Of a DNA stretch of 64,000 bases, positions 46,298 to 53,607 are shown piece by piece; position 1 is the first letter of the stretch, and every line of letters starts with the position of its first letter. Source of the DNA: Nitrospirales bacterium (lineage in GTDB: Bacteria > Nitrospirota > Nitrospiria > Nitrospirales > UBA8639); contig JAJDBP010000029.1 in NCBI GenBank assembly GCA_029261295.1, forward strand, positions 124,001 through 188,000, read 5' to 3'. A model generated the notes under the pieces. The model worked only from the letters and a program-made list of their open reading frames with translations. It was not told where the DNA came from and searched no databases. Made by a program: the position numbers and the translations under genes.

Positions 46298-46849
46298 ATG
46301 ACCGTGCAGCTACTGGCTAGAGTTGTGTGTTGTTCCGTACTTGTACTAGCGCCGTCGTATTCATTAGCCCTGGCCCAGGACCAGGAAGCGGCTTCGCCGA
46401 TCACGGTCTCCGATGGAAAAACGATTTCCATGGAATACACCCTGACCTTGGAAGATAAAAAAGTCTTGGATACCAATGTTGGAGGACAACCGCTAGATTT
46501 CACCCAGGGATCGCATCAGATTATTCCTGGATTAGAAACAGCGCTTGAAGGGATGAAAGTGGGAGAGAGCAAACAGGTGACCGTCGCCCCTGAACAAGGC
46601 TATGGCCCCATCAACCCCAAAGCCATACAAGAAGTCCCGATTGACAAAATCCCCGAAGAGGCCAGAAAAGTTGGGTCTCGATTACAAGGCAAGGGGCCGC
46701 AAGGTCAAATGGTGAGTCCTATCGTCACGGAAGTGAAAGAACAGGTGGTCATGTTAGATTTCAACCATCCATTGGCAGGCAAAAAACTCTTTTTTGATGT
46801 GAAAATCCTTGATATCAAAGCCGCAAGCACACCTGAACCAAAACCGTAA
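46298..46849 (+). CDS. FKBP-type peptidyl-prolyl isomerase, exported
   Basis: About 183 residues from the ATG at 46298, which has a clear GGAGG eight bases upstream; an in-frame ATG at 46241 lacks one. A signal peptide (VLVLAPSYSLALAQ) precedes an FKBP domain with a SlyD-like insert-in-flap: MEYTLTLEDKKVLDTN, QIIPGLETALEGMKVGE, then PEQGYGP, and a C-terminal DFNHPLAGKKLFFDVKI. It catalyses proline isomerisation and probably acts as a periplasmic folding helper. The His-rich tail of SlyD is absent. The gene is transcribed alone and ends at a 30-base perfect palindrome. Confidence 0.9.
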   Translation: MTVQLLARVVCCSVLVLAPSYSLALAQDQEAASPITVSDGKTISMEYTLTLEDKKVLDTNVGGQPLDFTQGSHQIIPGLETALEGMKVGESKQVTVAPEQGYGPINPKAIQEVPIDKIPEEARKVGSRLQGKGPQGQMVSPIVTEVKEQVVMLDFNHPLAGKKLFFDVKILDIKAASTPEPKP

Positions 46850-46859
46850 CAACCCCGCG

Positions 46860-46889
46860 TGAGAACCTCGCCTTAAGGCGAGGTTCTCA
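46860..46889. terminator. 30-base perfect palindrome after the FKBP gene
   Basis: GAGAACCTCGCC and GGCGAGGTTCTC flank TTAA, and an outer T/A pair makes all 30 bases self-complementary. It starts 11 bases after the stop codon. No U-run follows on either strand, so it is a strong hairpin rather than a textbook intrinsic terminator; it may protect or end transcripts from both sides. Confidence 0.6.
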
Positions 46890-46956
46890 GCACAGGATCA
46901 TTCAAATCTACTCTTCTTCCGCAAGAAGAAAACCCTACGTTCCTCAAAGTAGATAG

Positions 46957-47319
46957 CTACTTAATCTCTTTTAAATGCATGACGGCTGAATTGGCATGCT
47001 TGGTGGCCACATCTGCATGACCAGCTTTGCCATGAGCAATGGCTTCGCCTAGCTCACTAATCCCGGCATCTAAATGAGGATTCGTTATTTCTTTAGTTGC
47101 CGCTTGCGCATGCTGAAGTGAAACATCCGCATGGGTCACGACCGCATCGGCATGTCCCTTCCCGCCATGATCTGCGGCTTCCTGGGCATGGGCAATGGCT
47201 TCTGCCACATGCGGATTTCCCCCGCCACTTCCCGTCGAATAACTGGCACACCCAATGACCAGCATGATCGATACCATCGCCGTCCAAAAACTTCCTTTTA
47301 ATTGGGATACATGCATCAT
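46957..47319 (-). CDS. smbP: SmbP-like small metal-binding lipoprotein
   Basis: 120 residues. The signal peptide has a lipobox (LVIGC, Cys24). The mature part repeats short His/Ala helical units (HVAEAIAHAQEAADHGGKGH, HADVSLQHAQAATKE, HADVATKHANSAVMH), like SmbP of Nitrosomonas, a periplasmic protein that binds several divalent metal ions. The ribosome-binding site is AGGAGG before an ATGATG pair. It is divergent from a Cys-rich regulator gene, with a shared 181-base promoter region that holds an inverted repeat. Family call is good; the physiological metal is unknown. Confidence 0.75.
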   Translation of the reverse strand: MMHVSQLKGSFWTAMVSIMLVIGCASYSTGSGGGNPHVAEAIAHAQEAADHGGKGHADAVVTHADVSLQHAQAATKEITNPHLDAGISELGEAIAHGKAGHADVATKHANSAVMHLKEIK

Positions 47320-47500
47320 AGACCTCCTTAGAACCGAAAAATAATGATTGTGAGCTGACCTTCTTTGCTGACACCAGAAATATCACAAAGACTTTACTTT
47401 GTAAAGTTTGTCATGTTATAAGTTTTTTAACTAAGCTTACTATAGACTCTGGCACGGGCCGCAGTAAGACCCATGGCTATTTCACCGGAACACTTCACCC
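47320..47500. promoter_or_regulatory. Divergent promoter region with inverted repeat (smbP / SufR-like regulator)
   Basis: A seven-base inverted repeat (ACTTTAC, TTT, GTAAAGT; 47391-47407) with matching CAAA and TTTG outer arms lies between the two divergent starts. A TATAGA -10-like box at about 47441 would serve the regulator gene. The dyad is a reasonable operator for the regulator encoded beside it. Confidence 0.5.
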
Positions 47501-48139
47501 ATGTTTGAACAGTTTGAAACACGCCAACATCAGGTCCTAGCACTCCTTCAAGAATCTCAATCCGGGTTAACGATTGATGCCCTCGTCACTCGCCTGGAAA
47601 TTTCCAGAACGGCCGTCAACCAACATATGGTGAGTCTAGAGCGAGATGGCTTAATCAAGAAATTCGCCCAGCAAAAAAGTACAGGCGGCCGACCAGGATG
47701 GAGCTACCAAATTACAGACGAGGGGATCAATCAATTACCCAAGCAGTATTCCTGGTTTTCGGAATTATTACTCGATACATTAAAAGAGGAATTGGGAAGT
47801 CAAAAATTGGAAGCCTATATGAAGAAAGTGGCTCAATCCCTTGTGCCTGAACTTCGGCAGCAATTGAAAGGCAAAGAGCCCAAAGAACACATTCAACAAG
47901 TGGCGGGCATCCTTCTGAGCCTCGGCTATCAGGCCCAAACCGAAGTCGCTCCATCAAAAAAAGAATTGCCAATACTCACCGCACACAATTGTGTCTACCA
48001 CGATCTGGCCATTAAACACCCAGAAGTCTGCGCCTTCGATATCGCCTTACTCGAACAACTGGTCGACCGCAAAGTGGACCACCAAGAATGCATGGCCAAA
48101 GGCGGCCACGCCTGCCGCTTCGCCTTCAAATCTTCGTAA
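47501..48139 (+). CDS. HTH regulator with C-terminal Cys cluster (SufR-like)
   Basis: 212 residues. The N-terminal winged helix is clear (TIDALVTRLEISRTAVNQHMVSLERDGLI, then TGGRPGWSYQITDEG). The C-terminus has four Cys (HNCVYHDLA, PEVCAFD, HQECMAKGG, HACRF) in the pattern seen in SufR-type repressors, which hold a [4Fe-4S] cluster and sense iron, oxygen or NO. No suf genes are adjacent; the divergent neighbour is the SmbP-like gene. No clear ribosome-binding site precedes the ATG at 47501. Cluster binding is inference from the Cys pattern. Confidence 0.8.
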   Translation: MFEQFETRQHQVLALLQESQSGLTIDALVTRLEISRTAVNQHMVSLERDGLIKKFAQQKSTGGRPGWSYQITDEGINQLPKQYSWFSELLLDTLKEELGSQKLEAYMKKVAQSLVPELRQQLKGKEPKEHIQQVAGILLSLGYQAQTEVAPSKKELPILTAHNCVYHDLAIKHPEVCAFDIALLEQLVDRKVDHQECMAKGGHACRFAFKSS

Positions 48140-48216
48140 TTGGATACCTCCGACAATTATCTCAAAATCCCTAAAACTGCTCTGCTTGCAAGAACGAAAA
48201 GAAAGGACAGGAAGGA

Positions 48217-50109
48217 TTATGATTTTGGGCGGGTGATACCGAATTTTACCATGCGGGAACGGAGTGTACTGGGGGCTAGTCCTAGAATTGCCGCAGCCCC
48301 AGTCTTACCCTCAATAGCCCATGAGGTATCTTTTAGCACCTTGGTAATATGTTCCCTTTCAACATCAACGAGATTCATAAAGGTGCCCTGAGATGGTTGA
48401 ATAGGATGCTGCGAGACCAACGTATCGACTATTTCAACAATGGGGTCATCGGACATGATGGTCGCCCGTTCAATGACATTCTGTAGCTCCCTCACATTTC
48501 CTGGCCAATGATAATGCATAAGACGATCTAAGGAACTCGGGGACACCGACGTGACGGTTCTACCGACTTTCCTGGAAGACATCGTGAGAAAATGGCGGAT
48601 CAACTCAGGAATGTCTTCTGTGCGCTCCCGTAAGGGTGGAATACGTAACGGAAAAACATTCAGACGATAAAACAGATCGGCACGAAACGTCCCTTCCTCG
48701 ACCATCTTTCCAAGATCTCGATTGGTGGCAGCAATAAGACGGACATCGACCTTGATTGTGTCCGTGCCACCTACCCGTTCGAATTCTTGTTCTTGTAACA
48801 CCCGTAATAATTTCACTTGTGCCTGAGGCGTGAGCTCTCCCACCTCATCAAGAAACAAAGTCCCGCCGTTGGCCAATTCAAAACGACCCACTCGGTGACC
48901 TATGGCCCCGGTGAAGGCCCCTTTTTGATGCCCAAATAATTCACTTTCAATGAGTTCTGCTGGCAAGACCGCACAATTAACTTTGACCAGGACCTTGTCT
49001 TTTCGTGCACTGCGATGATGGATGGCCCTGGCAAACAATTCTTTCCCAACACCCGTCTCGCCAATGAGCAGTGCCGTCGTATCGGTATGGGCCACACGAT
49101 CAATATTGGCAAACATTTTTGACATTTTTGCCGATTGCCCAATGATATTTTCGAAATGTTGCCCACCTTTGAGCTCTTCAAGCAAATAATCCGTCTGCCG
49201 TCGTAACGCATGTAATTCCTCCTCCGCCTGCATGCGTTCATTGATATCGCGAAGCACAAAAGCATAATGCCGTTCTCCTTGAATGGCAAAAGGCGAGACC
49301 GTCATTTCAACGGGAAACTCAGTCCCATCTTGACGGAGAGCCGTGAGACCATCCGTTGCCCAAAGCGCAGCCTGATCGAGCTGCGTCCCATCCTGGCCAT
49401 CAAGATAGTCTTCAATAAGTGTGCGAAAGGGATGAGACAGAAGTGCATCGAGAGAATGCCCAAGGGCCTGCTTGGTTGAATAGCCGAAGGTTCTCTCCGC
49501 CGCCTTATTAAACAACTTCATCACCCATTGGTGATCAATCACAATAATGGCATCACGAGTGGAATCAAGAATCGTCGAGAGTCGGGCTTCACTGGAACGT
49601 AACGCATCCTCAATTTTTTGTCGCTCCAGTTCGGCACATACTCGTGATCCAAAAATTTGGAATACCGACATATCAGCCTGCTCAGTGTACAAAGGCTTAT
49701 GGTCCAGTACGGCGAGATGCCCCATCACCTGCTGTTGTGAATCAAACAATGGCATCGCCAAATAACTCACCACGCGCATATTCACCAACGCTTGGTCTTG
49801 TGGAAATAATTCCACCACTTTCTCTGAATACAAACGCATTTCTCCCTGTAACACTTGTTCACACGGCGTTCCAGCAATGTCATATTCCACACGTTCCAAA
49901 AAACCCGTGGGCGACCAAAAGGAAAGGGCCCGAACACGATTTTTCCCCTCACCGACAAACACCGCCACAAACGCATAGCCAACATCTAACGTCTTCGCTA
50001 ACTGCTGGACCAAGGAACGAAAGAATGCCTCACCAATCACACCAGCCGTTCCGCCAACAATTTCATTCAGCAGCTTATCGACATTTTTGACTTCTGAGGG
50101 TCGTGCCAC
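48217..50109 (-). CDS. Sigma-54-dependent transcriptional activator, GAF-PAS-AAA-Fis
   Basis: 630 residues. A GAF domain (about 15-165) and a PAS domain (about 170-295) precede the sigma-54 interaction AAA domain (about 310-550) with Walker A GETGVGKE, the ELFGHQKGAFTGA loop and Walker [13 protein letters not shown] Fis-type HTH closes the protein (about 590-628, LGLAPSTLRSRM). It has no receiver domain, so the GAF/PAS part probably senses a small ligand, as in FhlA or NorR. It is divergent from a cytochrome P460 gene that has a sigma-54 promoter and an upstream dyad, so that gene is its likely target. Confidence 0.92.
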   Translation of the reverse strand: MARPSEVKNVDKLLNEIVGGTAGVIGEAFFRSLVQQLAKTLDVGYAFVAVFVGEGKNRVRALSFWSPTGFLERVEYDIAGTPCEQVLQGEMRLYSEKVVELFPQDQALVNMRVVSYLAMPLFDSQQQVMGHLAVLDHKPLYTEQADMSVFQIFGSRVCAELERQKIEDALRSSEARLSTILDSTRDAIIVIDHQWVMKLFNKAAERTFGYSTKQALGHSLDALLSHPFRTLIEDYLDGQDGTQLDQAALWATDGLTALRQDGTEFPVEMTVSPFAIQGERHYAFVLRDINERMQAEEELHALRRQTDYLLEELKGGQHFENIIGQSAKMSKMFANIDRVAHTDTTALLIGETGVGKELFARAIHHRSARKDKVLVKVNCAVLPAELIESELFGHQKGAFTGAIGHRVGRFELANGGTLFLDEVGELTPQAQVKLLRVLQEQEFERVGGTDTIKVDVRLIAATNRDLGKMVEEGTFRADLFYRLNVFPLRIPPLRERTEDIPELIRHFLTMSSRKVGRTVTSVSPSSLDRLMHYHWPGNVRELQNVIERATIMSDDPIVEIVDTLVSQHPIQPSQGTFMNLVDVEREHITKVLKDTSWAIEGKTGAAAILGLAPSTLRSRMVKFGITRPKS

Positions 50110-50215
50110 TTGGGATTCCTCGCGCTACGTCAGGATTAAGATTTCCGTCTCTCATGAGTTAGCCAATTCACGGGTTGCTCATTCAATACTTCCAGAAGAA
50201 AGACTCTTGTTTCCG

Positions 50216-50251
50216 CCCACGCTTGGTCGTGGGGCCACCACCAACCGTGGG
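50216..50251. promoter_or_regulatory. 36-base dyad, likely enhancer site for the sigma-54 activator
   Basis: Arms CCCACG, TTGGT and GTGG are mirrored by CCAC, ACCAA and CGTGGG around a two-base centre, with only two symmetric C/C mismatches. The centre lies about 130 bases before the predicted P460 transcription start and about 125 bases before the activator ATG. This is the usual place of an enhancer for a bacterial enhancer-binding protein. Confidence 0.65.
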
Positions 50252-50337
50252 AAGTTTACTCAAAACATTCGCGACCCGACCATTGTAAGTCTTTGATTTA
50301 TAAAGAACCAGCCTTTTTTATCCATACGCCAGCCAAG

Positions 50338-50353
50338 TGGCCCATCGGTTGCA
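50338..50353 (+). promoter_or_regulatory. Sigma-54 promoter of the cytochrome P460 gene
   Basis: TGGCCCATCGGTTGCA matches the -24/-12 consensus (TGGCAC, five bases, TTGCA) with the GG and GC pairs in correct register. The predicted start is near 50364, giving a short leader with AAGGAG before the ATG at 50401. Confidence 0.75.
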
Positions 50354-50400
50354 AAACAGCTCAACCAGGAAATCGCATTAAAAAAAAGAAGGAGATCAAA

Positions 50401-51000
50401 ATGAAGCGCACAACCCTCACATCATCCCTTCTCTTCCTGGCCACCATAAGTCTGCCAGGAGTGGCTATTGCGGAAGAGGAGAAGGCATTTGCCCCAAACG
50501 TAGACATGGCGACTGGTGAGATCAGTGTTCCGGCGGATTACACACTTTGGCCGACACTCGGCACATGGAGTCATGCCAAGATCGATGGCGGAGCAGTCAA
50601 CATTCACGAATATCATGTGGTGTACACCCAACCAACCACGATTGAGTATTACCAAAAGAAAGGACGCTTCCCGGATGGGGCAGTCCTGGTCAAAGAACTG
50701 CTTCATGCAGGAACCATGTCCATGACGACCGGTCCGGCCGTTGGTCATGCCACCACACTAAAGGGCTATTTTGTTCTGGTACGCGATACCAAAGGACGAT
50801 TCACAAACTCACCATTATGGGGTGATGGCTGGGGGTGGTCATTTTTTGACCCTGCTGATCTCAAAAAAACGACCTCCAAGGACTACAAAGTTGATTGTAT
50901 TCCCTGTCACGTGCCAGCCAAAGACCTCGCACCTCGGAATGCCAAAAAAGATGATAAGTGGATTTATACACTCGGATATCCGGTGCTTCAGAAGAAATAA
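50401..51000 (+). CDS. Cytochrome P460 family protein, first copy
   Basis: 199 residues starting at ATG 50401 (GAAGGAG seven bases upstream). Signal peptide (LFLATISLPGVAIA), then the P460 domain with FPDGAVLVKELL (about 90-101) and a single haem c site CIPCH at 166-170, followed by the conserved YTLGYPVL end. Cytochromes P460 carry haem c cross-linked to Lys and oxidise hydroxylamine, and related forms bind NO. It is less similar to the copies at 51610 and 63052 than those are to each other. The sigma-54 promoter and enhancer-like dyad upstream suggest induction by the divergent GAF activator, probably under nitrogen-oxide stress. Confidence 0.87.
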   Translation: MKRTTLTSSLLFLATISLPGVAIAEEEKAFAPNVDMATGEISVPADYTLWPTLGTWSHAKIDGGAVNIHEYHVVYTQPTTIEYYQKKGRFPDGAVLVKELLHAGTMSMTTGPAVGHATTLKGYFVLVRDTKGRFTNSPLWGDGWGWSFFDPADLKKTTSKDYKVDCIPCHVPAKDLAPRNAKKDDKWIYTLGYPVLQKK

Positions 51001-51053
51001 CAAATGGTCACGCCTCATTACATTTCACTCTCTTAGTAAAGAAGGAAAAGAAA

Positions 51054-51449
51054 ATGTCACAAAATCTCACGGACATGCATGCACAAGTCATTGATTATTT
51101 ACAACAGGGAAAGTTTGCCGAAGGCATTGAAGACTTTTACGCAGAAGATGCTTCAGCGCAAGAAAATACCAATGCTCCTACTGTGGGCCGGGCTACCATG
51201 CTCACCAACGAACGTGCGTTCCTAACGAAAGTGACGGCGTATCACGGGATAGAAATCCTGGGCACAGCTATTCACGATCAAGGAGAGGGAAATGGAGTGG
51301 TCTTTTATGAGGCCATCATGCAATGGGACCAAAGTGATAAAGGTCACGTCACCGTGAGTCAGGCAGTCGTAGAACGATGGAAGAATGGAAAAATTTCCAG
51401 CATTCGCTTCTATGGCAATTTTGATCCTGGGTCGGAGGCTCCGGCGTAA
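51054..51449 (+). CDS. SnoaL/NTF2-like protein
   Basis: 131 residues from the ATG at 51054 (AAGGAAAAG upstream). The NTF2-like pattern is clear: helix-rich start (AQVIDYLQQGKFAEGIEDFYAEDA), then a curved sheet (GNGVVFYEAIMQWD, GHVTVSQAVVERWKNGKISSIRFYG). The family includes small cone-shaped proteins and enzymes of diverse function; no catalytic residues can be assigned. It has no signal peptide and so is cytoplasmic, 53 bases after the P460 gene, probably on the same sigma-54 transcript. Confidence 0.75.
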   Translation: MSQNLTDMHAQVIDYLQQGKFAEGIEDFYAEDASAQENTNAPTVGRATMLTNERAFLTKVTAYHGIEILGTAIHDQGEGNGVVFYEAIMQWDQSDKGHVTVSQAVVERWKNGKISSIRFYGNFDPGSEAPA

Positions 51450-51609
51450 CCGTTCAAATATGTCGATCCATGGGCAGAGCTAGAGGCCTCTTTTGTATAG
51501 AACCTACAGTGGCTGCCCCTTAAGCAAGGGATTTTCGCCAGATAGAAATACCCTCTCTATCGTGCCGAAAAAGTGGAATCAATAAAGAAGGGTGTGAAGG
51601 AGAGGCATT

Positions 51610-52215
51610 ATGCATGACCAAATACTCACTCGAATTCATTCAACAACACTTGGGGTGTTGGGAGGCCTTGTTTTGTTGTTAGGTTTTCTAGCAACTCCCT
51701 CGATTGCAGAGAAGAAAGGAGAACGCGTGTATTCGTTTAATGCCCAAGGCGAACTCATTCAACCGCAGGGGTACCGGGAGTGGATTTATGTTGGAACCCC
51801 CGTCACCCCAAATGAATTGAACAATGGGAAAGCGGCTTTCCCCGAGTTTCATAATGTGTATATCCATCCGGACCACTTCAAAAAATGGAAAAAGACCGGC
51901 GCCTTTCCTGATGGCACGATTCTCATGAAGGAATTAGTGAGTGTGGGGTCGAAGCAAGCAGTCAGCGGATCAGGTTACTTCATGGGGGAATTCATCGGTC
52001 TTGAGGCGACGATTAAGGACTCTAGGCGGTTCAAGAGTGAGCCAGGCCAATGGGCCTACTTTAGTTTCACTCGAGAAGGCAAGAAGCCTGCAAAGACTGG
52101 GAAAGCCTTCCCCGCCGATAAGTGCAATTTTTGCCATCAAGCATTTGCCAAGGATGACTGGGTATTCACGCAATATTACCCCGTACTCAGAGCAGCCAAG
52201 CCGGGTCGCAAGTAA
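51610..52215 (+). CDS. Cytochrome P460 family protein, second copy
   Basis: 201 residues from ATG 51610 (GGAGAGG four bases upstream). The signal peptide ends near TPSIA. The P460 features are FPDGTILMKELV (about 99-110) and the haem c site CNFCH at 172-176, with TQYYPVL near the end. It is nearly identical to the copy at 63052 from residue 20 on. A small periplasmic protein gene follows after 84 bases, as at the other copy. Expected role: periplasmic oxidation or binding of hydroxylamine or NO. No good sigma-54 box was found in its upstream 160 bases. Confidence 0.87.
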   Translation: MHDQILTRIHSTTLGVLGGLVLLLGFLATPSIAEKKGERVYSFNAQGELIQPQGYREWIYVGTPVTPNELNNGKAAFPEFHNVYIHPDHFKKWKKTGAFPDGTILMKELVSVGSKQAVSGSGYFMGEFIGLEATIKDSRRFKSEPGQWAYFSFTREGKKPAKTGKAFPADKCNFCHQAFAKDDWVFTQYYPVLRAAKPGRK

Positions 52216-52299
52216 AAGCCATGTAGCGTTAGTCGTCTTTTGCTCACAGTCCTGTTCAAAAACGAAACTTTATATTCGCTCATTCACGGAGGTAGCAAG

Positions 52300-52692
52300 A
52301 TGAAAATCATCCTATCAGCAGTCTGTCTCTCTCTCGTCTTCATGGCCGGCATGGCATGGGGCGAACATCCTGGCGTGGCGACCTCTCATCGTGACGCCAT
52401 TCAGAAAGCCATGATGACGCATATCGAGGAGGTCACGGAGCACAATGCGAACGGCATGTATCCCGTGTTCGATCCTGATGCGAAGACCGTGGTTCAGTTG
52501 AAGCTCAAAAAATTTCACGACAGTGTGGAAATCATGGGGAGAAAGACCCCCTATTTTGTGAGTTGTGCCGACTTCACGGCTGAGGATGGCACACTTTATG
52601 ATCTGGACTTCCTCGTTTCGAGAAAATATGCTGTCGTGGGGACTCTGATGCATTCGAAAAACGGTACGCACATTAGCTATGAGATTCCATAA
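52300..52692 (+). CDS. Small periplasmic protein paired with cytochrome P460, first copy
   Basis: 130 residues from ATG 52300, which follows GGAGGTAGCAAG; an in-frame ATG at 52240 lacks a ribosome-binding site. A signal peptide (LSLVFMAGMAWG) precedes a domain of about 110 residues with GVATSHRDAIQKAMMTHI, NGMYPVFDPDAKTVVQLKL and a C-terminal beta-rich part (CADFTAEDGTLYDLDFLV). I do not recognise the family. The same gene follows the duplicated P460 at 63052, so the pair was duplicated together and probably works together. Confidence 0.75.
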   Translation: MKIILSAVCLSLVFMAGMAWGEHPGVATSHRDAIQKAMMTHIEEVTEHNANGMYPVFDPDAKTVVQLKLKKFHDSVEIMGRKTPYFVSCADFTAEDGTLYDLDFLVSRKYAVVGTLMHSKNGTHISYEIP

Positions 52693-52789
52693 CAAGGCGA
52701 AAGTAAGTCGAGGGCCATTTCTTCAAAGCTTTCGATCCCAGGCGAAGATCCGACTTCCTTAAAACTATCAATCAATGGAAGATTTTACC

Positions 52790-53257
52790 ATGTTCAAAAA
52801 ACCCTTATGTTCAGATTTCTTAGCTACCATGCTGATCCTGACATGTGTAGGAGCAGGGAGTATGGCACTACTCAGCACACCCAATCTGATCCATGCTGAA
52901 GAAACCAAGTCACTGTATGATCGGTTAGGAGGAATAGACCCGATTACGGCCGTGGTTGATGAATTCGCCAATCGGCTCGTGGCCGACCAGACGGTAGGCG
53001 GACGTTTTGCATCTGCCGACGCGAAGAGGTTTAAAATGCTTAATACGGAATTAGTCTGCCAGTCCACTGGCGGTCCTTGAAAATATTCAGGTCGGGCTAT
53101 GAAGGATACTCACAACGGAATGCGAATTTCCAATGCAGAATTTGATATCGTAGCAGGGCATCTGGCTACGACCTTGAAAAAATTCAAGGTACCCAAACAG
53201 GAGGGCAAAGAACTCTTGGCAAGTATCGGCTCGTTGAAGAAGGATATCGTAGAGTGA
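52790..53257 (+). pseudogene. Group I truncated haemoglobin with an in-frame TGA at a Cys codon
   Basis: From the ATG at 52790 (GGAAG eight bases upstream) the frame reads a signal peptide (VGAGSMALLSTPNLIHA), then SLYDRLGGIDPITAVVDEF, and on to CQSTGGP. The next codon is TGA (53078-53080), and the same frame then continues KYSGRAMKDTHNGM and on to a normal end KKDIVE at 53257. Related globins often have Cys at this place (GGPCKY). The proximal haem His (MKDTH) lies after the TGA, so a product ending there could not bind haem normally. Either this is a recent nonsense mutation, a sequencing error, or TGA is read as selenocysteine. I list it as interrupted; no convincing SECIS hairpin is visible. 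Confidence 0.7.
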
Positions 53258-53607
53258 TCTTAAGCTAAAACTTCCGATTGCGAATCCTTTGGGAATGTTG
53301 GAGTGGGCGGCGACCCAGTCGCCGCCCAACTAGATTGAGCTAAACCTTTCAGGAAGGGTGTTGGACCATTAGCTTCAGAATTAGTTTTTGGGGTATTGTC
53401 ACCATAAGCCGAATTGGGATCAATTCACACTTGAAGGCAGAACCTTTTCCCTGATAAATCAATGGATAATATCCAAGTGAATTGTCTGTTTCGCATCTAT
53501 TTTTCCCAAAATTGACCATACCCGATCAGGGGGTCCCCGCACTGGCCCGGAGACGCCGCACACACACTTAGGCCACCTCTCCAAATTCGCAATGAGAAGG
53601 CCTCGTT
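53258..53607. other. Intergenic region before the antiporter gene
   Basis: 350 bases without an ORF of interest between the haemoglobin remnant and the antiporter. The only clear structure is the hairpin at 53304-53328. The antiporter promoter should be within the last 150 bases; no strong box stands out. Confidence 0.4.
53304..53328. terminator. Strong hairpin after the haemoglobin gene
   Basis: An eleven-base perfect G+C stem (TGGGCGGCGAC, CCA, GTCGCCGCCCA) lies about 47 bases after the haemoglobin stop at 53257. No U-run follows. It probably ends the P460/haemoglobin transcript. Confidence 0.55.

Noticed and set aside
51505-51535. Possible sigma-54 box before the second P460 gene (TGGC...TTAAGC)
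   Set aside because: The TGGC is present, but the TTGC part is wrong and the spacing is one base off.
53081-53115. SECIS-like hairpin after the haemoglobin TGA
   Set aside because: Only a four-base stem with a ten-base loop, and it is closer to the TGA than known bacterial SECIS elements; insufficient to call selenocysteine.
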